Origin: Ferrovibrio sp036381655
GTDB lineage: Bacteria; Pseudomonadota; Alphaproteobacteria; Ferrovibrionales; Ferrovibrionaceae
DNA: 64,000 nucleotides
Assembly: GCF_036381655.1 (NCBI RefSeq)
Contig: NZ_DASVCJ010000047.1
Span: 1-64,000 of the forward strand
Direction of reading: 5' to 3'
Every line of letters starts with the position of its first letter. The stretch's first letter is position 1. Of the stretch, positions 57,805 to 64,000 are shown one piece after another. The notes beneath the pieces were generated by a model. The model saw nothing but the letters and a program-made list of their open reading frames with translations. It made no database searches and was not told the origin of the DNA. Both the position numbers and the translations under genes were made by a program.

Positions 57805-59355
57805 GTGACCGACCAAAATCCCTCAGCCCATCCGACCCCCGAGGCCTCATCCGGCGAGCGCGCCAATCGCGAGGCGAAGCTGGAGCAGCTTCGTCAGCTT
57901 GGCCTTGATCCGTACACGGCGCCGAAATTCAACAAGACTCACAAGAACGCCGCGGTGCACGACGCCTATGCCCATCTGCAGCCCGATGAGCGGACCGGCG
58001 ATACGGTGGCCGTCGCCGGCCGCATCATGGCGATGCGCAACAGCGGCATGTTCATCGACCTGGTCGACGACACGGTGAAGCTGCAGATTTATACCGCCAA
58101 GGAGGAGTTGCAGGGCCGCCTTGCGCCGGTAATGAAGGCGCTGGATCTCGGCGACGTCATCGGCGTGCGCGGCACCGTCCGGCGCACCAAGCGGGGCGAG
58201 ATCACGGTCGACGCCAGCGAAATCGTCGTGCTGGCCAAGGCGCTCGAGCCGCCGCCGGAGAAGTGGCACGGTCTGAAGAATGTCGAACAGCGCTACCGCC
58301 ATCGCGAATACGACCTGATCAGCAACGAGGAAAGCCGGCAGACGCTGCGCACCCGCTTCCGCGTGATCCAGGCGATGCGGCAATTCCTCGCCGGCGAGGA
58401 TTTCCTCGAAGTCGAGACGCCGATGCTGCACACCATCCCCGGTGGCGCCATCGCGCGGCCGTTCGTCACGCACCACAACACGCTCGACATACCGCTGTTC
58501 ATGCGCATTGCGCCGGAGCTGCATCTCAAGCGGCTGGTGATCGGCGGCCTCAGCGAGAAGCTGTTCGAGATCAACCGCTGCTTCCGCAACGAAGGCATCT
58601 CGCCGCGACACAATCCGGAATTCACCACGCTGGAGCTGTATCAGGCCTACGCCGATTACAACGACATGATGTCGATTGCCGAGCGGCTGATCGCCCATGC
58701 CGCAATCACCGCGACCGGCAGTACCAAGGTGAAATTCGGCGAGCACGAGATCGATTTCACGCCGCCCTTCCGGCGCGCCTCCATGCTCGACCTGATCAAG
58801 GAACATGGCAGGATCGAGCTTGCCGGCCTCGATGACGCAGCCGCGCGCAGCATCGCCAAGCAGGCCGGCGTTCCGGTCGACGACAAGGCGAGCTGGGGCA
58901 AGGTGGTGGAAGCCAGCTTCGAGCATTTCGTCGAACCCAACCTGATCCAGCCGACCCATGTGGTGGCCTTGCCGAAGGCGATCTCGCCGCTGGCCAAGGC
59001 CAATCACGAGAATCCGGAGATCGCCGAGCGCTTCGAGACTTTCTGCAATACCTGGGAAATCGCCAACGCCTTCTCCGAGCTGGCCGACCCGCAGGAGCAG
59101 CGCGCCCGCTTCGAGGATCAGCAAAGCCAGCGCGATGCCGGCGACGAGGAAGCCCATCGCATCGACGAGGATTTCCTCAAGGCGCAATCGGCGGGCATGA
59201 TGCCGATGGGCGGCCTGGGGATAGGCATCGACCGCCTGGCGATGCTGCTGACCAATTCGCCGACGATCCGCGAAGTCATCGCCTTCCCGACATTGCGGCC
59301 CCGCACCGGCGCGTCCGGCACAGCCGACACATCCGGCGAACCCGGCGAAGCGTGA
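57805..59355 (+). CDS. lysS: lysyl-tRNA synthetase, class II
   Basis: 516 residues: OB-fold anticodon domain (AGRIMAMRNSGMFIDLVDD in part), class II motif 2 (FEINRCFRNEGISPRHNPEF, shown shortened as CFRNEGISPRHNPEF), motif 3 (GLGIGIDRLAMLLTNSPTIRE, shortened GIGIDRLAML). It charges tRNA-Lys. Alphaproteobacteria often use class I LysRS, so class II here is of interest. GTG 57805 is chosen because upstream in-frame codons are not protein-like. The stop overlaps the lgt GTG/ATG area. Confidence 0.95.
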   Translation: MTDQNPSAHPTPEASSGERANREAKLEQLRQLGLDPYTAPKFNKTHKNAAVHDAYAHLQPDERTGDTVAVAGRIMAMRNSGMFIDLVDDTVKLQIYTAKEELQGRLAPVMKALDLGDVIGVRGTVRRTKRGEITVDASEIVVLAKALEPPPEKWHGLKNVEQRYRHREYDLISNEESRQTLRTRFRVIQAMRQFLAGEDFLEVETPMLHTIPGGAIARPFVTHHNTLDIPLFMRIAPELHLKRLVIGGLSEKLFEINRCFRNEGISPRHNPEFTTLELYQAYADYNDMMSIAERLIAHAAITATGSTKVKFGEHEIDFTPPFRRASMLDLIKEHGRIELAGLDDAAARSIAKQAGVPVDDKASWGKVVEASFEHFVEPNLIQPTHVVALPKAISPLAKANHENPEIAERFETFCNTWEIANAFSELADPQEQRARFEDQQSQRDAGDEEAHRIDEDFLKAQSAGMMPMGGLGIGIDRLAMLLTNSPTIREVIAFPTLRPRTGASGTADTSGEPGEA

Positions 59356-59357
59356 CG

Positions 59358-60182
59358 ATGTTCGCAACGCTTCCCGCCATCGCCTTCCCGGTGATCGACC
59401 CGGTCGCCTTCGCGATCGGGCCCTTCACCGTGCGCTGGTATGCCCTGGCCTATATCGTCGGCCTGATCGCCGGCTGGCAGATGGCAATGCGGATTGCCAA
59501 GAAGCCCACCGATCCGGACCTGACGCAAACGGTCACGCCGCAGCAGATCGACGGTTTTCTCGTCTGGGCGACAGTGGGCGTGGTCGTCGGCGGCCGGCTC
59601 GGCTATGTGCTGTTCTATAACCTCGAGATGTATCTGCGGAATCCGATCGAGATATTCGAGGTCTGGCACGGCGGCATGTCCTTCCATGGCGGCATGCTCG
59701 GCGTCATCATCGCGATGTTCGTCTATTGCCGCGCGATCCAGACGCCGTTCCTCGCCTTCACCGATATCATCGCCTGCGTCACGCCGATTGGACTGTTCTT
59801 CGGCCGCATCGCGAATTTCGTCAACGACGAATTGTGGGGCCGCGTCGCGCCGGACCTGCCCTGGGCGATGGTCTTCCCGACCGGCGGGCCGGAGCCGCGG
59901 CATCCCAGCCAGCTTTATCAGGCCGGTATGGAAGGCATTCTGCTCTTCCTGCTGCTGAACCTGGTGCGCTGGAACAGCGGCGCCCTGCAGAAGCACGGTC
60001 TTCTGTCGGGCCTGTTCCTGGTTGGCTACGGCGTCGCCCGCATCGTCGGCGAATTGTTCCGCCAGCCGGACGCCCAGATCGGTTTCCTGGCCGGCGGCAT
60101 GACGATGGGGCAGTTGCTGTCGCTGCCGATGGTACTGTTCGGCCTCGGCCTGATGTGGTGGGCAAGCCGACGCACATCGTAA
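59358..60182 (+). CDS. lgt: prolipoprotein diacylglyceryl transferase
   Basis: 274 residues with seven spans. VRWYALAYIVGLIAGW, HGGMSFHGGMLG and the Lgt signature GRIANFVNDELWGR (with catalytic Arg/Asn/Glu) are present. It attaches diacylglycerol to lipobox cysteines, needed by the SoxA-like and other lipoproteins in this window. The ATG at 59358 is preferred over an in-frame GTG two codons before. Confidence 0.95.
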   Translation: MFATLPAIAFPVIDPVAFAIGPFTVRWYALAYIVGLIAGWQMAMRIAKKPTDPDLTQTVTPQQIDGFLVWATVGVVVGGRLGYVLFYNLEMYLRNPIEIFEVWHGGMSFHGGMLGVIIAMFVYCRAIQTPFLAFTDIIACVTPIGLFFGRIANFVNDELWGRVAPDLPWAMVFPTGGPEPRHPSQLYQAGMEGILLFLLLNLVRWNSGALQKHGLLSGLFLVGYGVARIVGELFRQPDAQIGFLAGGMTMGQLLSLPMVLFGLGLMWWASRRTS

Positions 60183-60195
60183 TCGGAGGATCGCC

Positions 60196-61293
60196 TTGGG
60201 CGTAGAAGCTCCGCTTCGCGACATCCTGCGCCGCCGCATCATGGCGGAAGGCCCGATCACCGTGGCGGCCTTCATGGCCGATTGCCTGCTGCATCCCGAA
60301 CACGGCTATTACCGCAGCCAGGAAGCGATCGGGCTGGGCGGCGATTTCATCACCGCGCCGGAGATCAGCCAGATGTTCGGCGAGCTGCTTGGCCTCTGGG
60401 CGGCGGATTACTGGCAGCGCATGGGCGGGCCCGGCCGCTGCTATCTGGTCGAACTCGGCCCGGGCCGCGGCGCCCTGATGCGCGACGCGCTCCGCGCCGC
60501 CCGCGCCCTGCCCCCGTTCCGCGCGGCGATCACGCCTGTGCTGGTGGAGGCGTCGCAGCGCATGCGCGAAGCGCAGCAGAAAACATTGGCCGGCGAGGCG
60601 GCGATCTGGCTGGAAGACATCAGCGCCATCCCGAAGGATGCGCCGATCATCCTGCTGGCCAACGAATTCCTGGATGCCCTGCCGGTGCGCCAGTTCCAGC
60701 GCGGCGATGACGGCGCCTGGCATGAACGCTGTGTCGGCCTGGCCGAAAACGGCACCGATCTGCAATTCCAGCTCGATCCGCGGCCGCTGCCATTCGACGC
60801 GCTGCTGCCGCCGGAATTGCAGGACGCTCCGCCGGGCGCCATCGTCGAGTCGAGTCCGGCCATGCGCGCGACGGCGGGCGACATCGCCGCTCGCCTGCGG
60901 CTGCAGGGCGGCGCCGCCCTGTTCATCGATTACGGCTATGACCGCCCCGGCATCGGCGAGACGCTGCAGGCGGTTTACCGGCACGCCTATACCGACCCCC
61001 TGGCCGAGCCGGGTTTGGCGGACCTCACCGCGCATGTCGACTTCGCCGCTTTCGCCGTCGCCGCAAGGCATGGCGGCGTGGTGGTCTATGGCCCGGTCGG
61101 TCAGGGCCAATTCCTGCAGTCGCTCGGTATCGAAGCGCGCGCCATTCGGCTGAAGCAGAGCGGCAGCAAGGCGCAAGGCATCGAAATCGACGCAGCCCTG
61201 CATCGGTTGACGGCCCCGGAGGAGATGGGCACCCTGTTCAAGGTCCTGGCTCTGACGCCGCCCGAATCCGTGGCACCGGCAGGTTTTGCATGA
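60196..61293 (+). CDS. SAM-dependent methyltransferase, MidA/NDUFAF7 family
   Basis: 365 residues: HGYYRSQEAIGLGGDFITAPEISQMF (seen as GDFITAPEISQMFGELLGLW), YLVELGPGRGALMRD for AdoMet, LLANEFLDALPVRQF, and AALFIDYGYDRPG. Mitochondrial NDUFAF7 methylates an Arg of complex I; bacterial members are thought to have similar roles. It starts at TTG 60196 with GGAGGA 5 nt upstream. Confidence 0.88.
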   Translation: MGVEAPLRDILRRRIMAEGPITVAAFMADCLLHPEHGYYRSQEAIGLGGDFITAPEISQMFGELLGLWAADYWQRMGGPGRCYLVELGPGRGALMRDALRAARALPPFRAAITPVLVEASQRMREAQQKTLAGEAAIWLEDISAIPKDAPIILLANEFLDALPVRQFQRGDDGAWHERCVGLAENGTDLQFQLDPRPLPFDALLPPELQDAPPGAIVESSPAMRATAGDIAARLRLQGGAALFIDYGYDRPGIGETLQAVYRHAYTDPLAEPGLADLTAHVDFAAFAVAARHGGVVVYGPVGQGQFLQSLGIEARAIRLKQSGSKAQGIEIDAALHRLTAPEEMGTLFKVLALTPPESVAPAGFA

Positions 61294-62072
61294 TCAGTTC
61301 CGCCTCCGTCGATCTGGCACCCATTACGGCTGCGTCCCTGGCGGATGTCCGCCACGGTTTCTTCATGCGGCGCGGCGGCGTCTCGTCCGGCATTTATGCG
61401 TCGCTGAATTGCGGGCCGGGTTCTTCCGACGATTCGGATGCCGTACGCGAAAATCGCCGCAGGGTCGCCGCCGCACTGGACGCGAGCGAAGGCCTTGTCT
61501 CGCTGTACCAGGTGCATGGCCGCGACGTGGTGATCGTCGACGACGGCTTCGATCTTGCGCAGCGCCCCAAGGCCGACGGCATGGTCACGCGGCGGCACAA
61601 TGTCGCGCTGGGCATTCTCACCGCCGACTGCGCGCCGGTACTGTTCGCCGACGCCGAAGCGGACTTGATCGGCGCCTGCCATGCCGGATGGCGCGGCGCG
61701 CTCGCCGGCGTCACCGATGCGACCATCGAAGCCATGGAGCGGCTGGGCGGCCGGCGCAGCCGCATCCGCGCGGTCATCGGCCCGGCGATCGCGCAGCGCT
61801 CCTACGAAGTCAGCGCGCCGTTCCGGGATACGTTCATCGCCGCCGCTGCCGACAATGCCGCTTTCTTTGCCGAAGGGCGCCGCGCCGGACATTGGCAGTT
61901 CGACCTGCCCGGCTATCTCATGCACCGGCTGCGGCAGGCCGGGGTCGCAGCGGAGAATCTCGATCTGGATACCCGCTCCGATCCGGAGCGCTTCTTCAGC
62001 TACCGCCGCACAACATTGGCCGGCGAGCCGGATTACGGCCGCCAGATTTCAGCAATCGCCTTGCCGGGATGA
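61290..62072 (+). CDS. pgeF: peptidoglycan editing factor PgeF (YfiH, Cu-oxidase_4 family)
   Basis: 260 residues: LYQVHGRDVVIVDDG, ILTADCAPVLFADA and IGACHAGWRGALAGV contribute the Cys and two His zinc/active-site residues of YfiH proteins. PgeF removes wrong L-Ser-containing muropeptide precursors; older names call it a polyphenol oxidase. It overlaps the MidA gene (ATGA). Confidence 0.9.
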   Translation: MISSASVDLAPITAASLADVRHGFFMRRGGVSSGIYASLNCGPGSSDDSDAVRENRRRVAAALDASEGLVSLYQVHGRDVVIVDDGFDLAQRPKADGMVTRRHNVALGILTADCAPVLFADAEADLIGACHAGWRGALAGVTDATIEAMERLGGRRSRIRAVIGPAIAQRSYEVSAPFRDTFIAAAADNAAFFAEGRRAGHWQFDLPGYLMHRLRQAGVAAENLDLDTRSDPERFFSYRRTTLAGEPDYGRQISAIALPG

Positions 62073-62081
62073 TGGTGAGCC

Positions 62082-62960
62082 GTGTCGTACCGTAACATTC
62101 TGAGCCTTCTCCTGATCGGTGCCGCCCTTGCGGCCTGCCAACCGCTTCCGCAACCGTTCCAGCCTGAAGTCAAAGGCCGCGCCGTCAACCCGCTGATGCG
62201 CCCGATCGGCGAGACCAGCCTGTTCGTTGCGCCGGTCGCCGGACTGCCTGCCGAGCAGGGCGCGCGGCTGGCGCAGAGCCTGGCGGATGCCCTGGCGGAG
62301 CAGGAAGTGCCGGCCAGCAATGACGCCCGCAGCGTCCTGTCCTCCACCCTGACGGTCTCGCTGGCGCCGCAGGGGAGCCAGACTGTCTGGCGCTGGAGCA
62401 AACAATCGCCCGACAAAAGCGTGCAGTCCGGCGGCGATCGGCCGCTCGGCATCGCCATCGACCGCCTCGATGCCGGCGATGAAGGCGCCATCAAACAGGC
62501 CGCCGCCGCCATGGCGGCGGCAATCGCGGCGAAATTGAACGAAGACACCGCCGGCGTTCTGGCCCAAGCCAAGCAACCCAGGCTTTCCGTGCTGGAATGC
62601 GATGGCGCCCCTGGCGACGGCAACCGCAGCTTGCGCCAGGCCCTGCGCGAAATCCTGATTCTGACCGGCCAGCCGCCGGTGGCCGACCCGGCCCAGGCCG
62701 ATTACCTCATCGCCTGCCATGTGAAGGTCTGGGCCGACGGCCCGAATTCCGAACGGGTGGCGATCGAATGGGCGCTGATGACCAACGACGGCCGCCGTCT
62801 GGGCGAGGTAAAGCAGGGCAACCGCATCCCCCGCGGGCAGCTTGCCCAGGCCTGGGGGAATACCGCCCATATCATCGCCGAAGGCGGCTGGCAGGGCCTG
62901 AGCAAGATTCTGGAGACGCAGCAGCGCCCGACCCTGCCGCCGAAGCCGGCAAGATCCTGA
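62082..62960 (+). CDS. lipoprotein of unknown function
   Basis: 292 residues with a lipobox (LLIGAALAACQPLPQ). No family is recognised. The mature protein has IAPVAGLPAEQGARLAQSLADAL-like helical repeats (LPAEQGARLAQSLADAL shown in part), a basic-acidic middle and QADYLIACHVKVWADGP then NGNRIPRGQLAQAWG. The start is GTG 62082, 9 nt after pgeF. It is followed by prs, with its own promoter; a role in the envelope is inferred only from the lipobox and the lgt neighbourhood. Confidence 0.75.
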   Translation: MSYRNILSLLLIGAALAACQPLPQPFQPEVKGRAVNPLMRPIGETSLFVAPVAGLPAEQGARLAQSLADALAEQEVPASNDARSVLSSTLTVSLAPQGSQTVWRWSKQSPDKSVQSGGDRPLGIAIDRLDAGDEGAIKQAAAAMAAAIAAKLNEDTAGVLAQAKQPRLSVLECDGAPGDGNRSLRQALREILILTGQPPVADPAQADYLIACHVKVWADGPNSERVAIEWALMTNDGRRLGEVKQGNRIPRGQLAQAWGNTAHIIAEGGWQGLSKILETQQRPTLPPKPARS

Positions 62961-62980
62961 AAATCTTGTCCTTTTGCCGG

Positions 62981-63009
62981 TTTACAGGGGGCTGATCGGC
63001 GGTTATAGT
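62981..63009 (+). promoter_or_regulatory. prs promoter
   Basis: TTTACA, a 17-nt spacer and TATAGT stand 44 nt before the ATG at 63053, in the 92-nt gap after the lipoprotein gene. Confidence 0.7.
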
Positions 63010-63052
63010 CCGCGCGGTTTTCTCCCGGGTCCGGCATCCATCGAGCTCTGTC

Positions 63053-63985
63053 ATGAAAGTTTTGGCGGGTAATTCCAATCGTCCGCTGGCGGAAGCCATT
63101 GCGGCATATCTTTCCGTTCCTCTCGCCAAGGCGAGCGTGCGCCGGTTCTCCGACATGGAGGTCTTTGTCGAGATCCATGAAAACGTCCGCGGCGAGGACG
63201 TCTTCGTGATCCAGTCGACTTCCTATCCCGCCAATGACCACCTGATGGAACTTCTGGTCTGCATCGATGCGCTCAAGCGGGCATCGGCGCGGCGCATCAC
63301 GGCGGTGCTTCCCTATTTCGGCTATGCCCGTCAGGACCGCAAGCCGGGTCCGCGTACGCCGATTTCGGCCAAGCTGGTCGCCAACCTGATTACCGCGGCC
63401 GGCGCCAACCGCGTGCTGACGCTCGATCTGCACGCCGATCAGATTCAGGGCTTTTTCGACATCCCTACCGACAACCTGATGGCCGCTCCGGTGCTGACCG
63501 CCGACATCAAGCAGCATTTGCAGGGCAACGACCTGATGGTGGTCTCCCCCGATGTCGGCGGCGTGGTGCGCGCCCGCAACATCGCCAAGCGCCTGGACGT
63601 CGATCTCGCCATCGTCGACAAGCGGCGCGAGCGCGCCGGCGTGTCCGAGGTGATGAACATCATCGGCGACGTCGAGGGCCGCCGCTGCCTGCTGGTCGAC
63701 GACATCGTCGATTCCGCCGGTACGCTCTGCAACGCCGCCGAGGCGTTGAAGAAGCACGGGGCCAAGGCGGTCTATGCCTATGTCAGCCATGGCGTGCTGT
63801 CGGGCGGCGCGGTGGCCCGCGTCACCGCCAGCCAGCTCGAAGGCCTGGTCATCACCGACTCGATCCTGGCGACCGAGGCGGTCCGCCTGGCGCGCAACGT
63901 CCGCCAGGTGTCGATCGCGCCGCTGATCGGCGAGGCCATGCGGCGCATCAGCGAGGAGACTTCGGTCTCCAGCCTGTTCGACTGA
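63053..63985 (+). CDS. prs: ribose-phosphate pyrophosphokinase
   Basis: 310 residues: YARQDRKPGPRTPISAK (regulatory and substrate loop), LDLHADQIQGFFDIP, VVSPDVGGVVRARNIAK, and the PRPP motif LVDDIVDSAGTLCNAAEAL. It makes PRPP from ribose 5-phosphate and ATP for nucleotide, histidine and tryptophan synthesis. The window ends 15 nt after its stop. Confidence 0.97.
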   Translation: MKVLAGNSNRPLAEAIAAYLSVPLAKASVRRFSDMEVFVEIHENVRGEDVFVIQSTSYPANDHLMELLVCIDALKRASARRITAVLPYFGYARQDRKPGPRTPISAKLVANLITAAGANRVLTLDLHADQIQGFFDIPTDNLMAAPVLTADIKQHLQGNDLMVVSPDVGGVVRARNIAKRLDVDLAIVDKRRERAGVSEVMNIIGDVEGRRCLLVDDIVDSAGTLCNAAEALKKHGAKAVYAYVSHGVLSGGAVARVTASQLEGLVITDSILATEAVRLARNVRQVSIAPLIGEAMRRISEETSVSSLFD

Positions 63986-64000
63986 ACGACTTTCCGAGTT

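Overview
The window reads as two blocks that meet inside one gene. Positions 1 to about 8.7 kb hold genes of a gammaproteobacterial flavour: a GGDEF tail, a host-attachment (baeRF-like) protein, a large lipoprotein with a zinc-protease motif, a UspE-type tandem stress protein, an AlkA-like glycosylase, a DUF3391/HD-GYP phosphodiesterase, and tRNA-Glu(TTC) and tRNA-Ala(GGC) with encoded CCA. From about 8.9 kb to the end the genes, their order and the word composition are those of an alphaproteobacterium, probably Rhodospirillales-like: split metH, sox genes, petPR-like regulators, uvrB-SDR-folB-uvrC-pgsA-moaDE, and lgt-MidA-pgeF-prs. By-eye counts of CGCG fall sharply within metH2, so a recombination point or an assembly chimera there must be considered before the two halves are treated as one genome.

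Layout of the right block. 6.7-12.4 kb (minus): an ArsR/methyltransferase fusion regulator, metF and methionine synthase split into a homocysteine half and a folate/B12 half, joined by ATGA overlaps, with a palindromic operator candidate before the regulator. 12.6 kb: an MlaC-like periplasmic protein. 13.3-20.1 kb (minus): the phosphate module phoR, pstSCAB, phoU, phoB, with a three-unit Pho box before pstS and a terminator-like hairpin after it. 20.2-22.7 kb: an N-formylglutamate amidohydrolase-like gene, a TerC protein and an exported alpha/beta hydrolase. 22.8-32.1 kb (plus): a thiosulfate-oxidation cluster soxS-X-Y-Z-A-B-C-D, an exported DsrE-like protein, soxW and a membrane spermidine-synthase-like protein.

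32.1-46.2 kb: a response regulator with a PDRR linker, HrpB helicase, a DMT exporter, a five-gene branched-chain amino-acid type ABC transporter, a lone rfbB, uvrB, an SDR of the FolM/pteridine-reductase type and folB. A 329-bp AT-richer gap (46200-46528) holds two perfect DnaA boxes. 46.5-57.6 kb: uvrC, pgsA, moaD, moaE, ilvE, a MarR/response-regulator/kinase set resembling PetP-PetR plus a kinase, a DUF2914 protein, CsaA, a phasin with a 27-bp palindrome in its promoter, a TetR regulator, proC, YbjN and UbiK. 57.8-64 kb: lysS, lgt, a MidA methyltransferase, pgeF, a lipoprotein and prs.

Physiology suggested for the right-hand organism: an aerobic or microaerobic alphaproteobacterium able to oxidise thiosulfate through the SoxCD branch, storing polyhydroxyalkanoate and using PhoBR-controlled high-affinity phosphate uptake. 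No rRNA, insertion sequence, prophage or CRISPR array was seen. A recurrent oddity is short tandem duplications (12 or 14 bp) placed on or directly after stop codons, at three loci.
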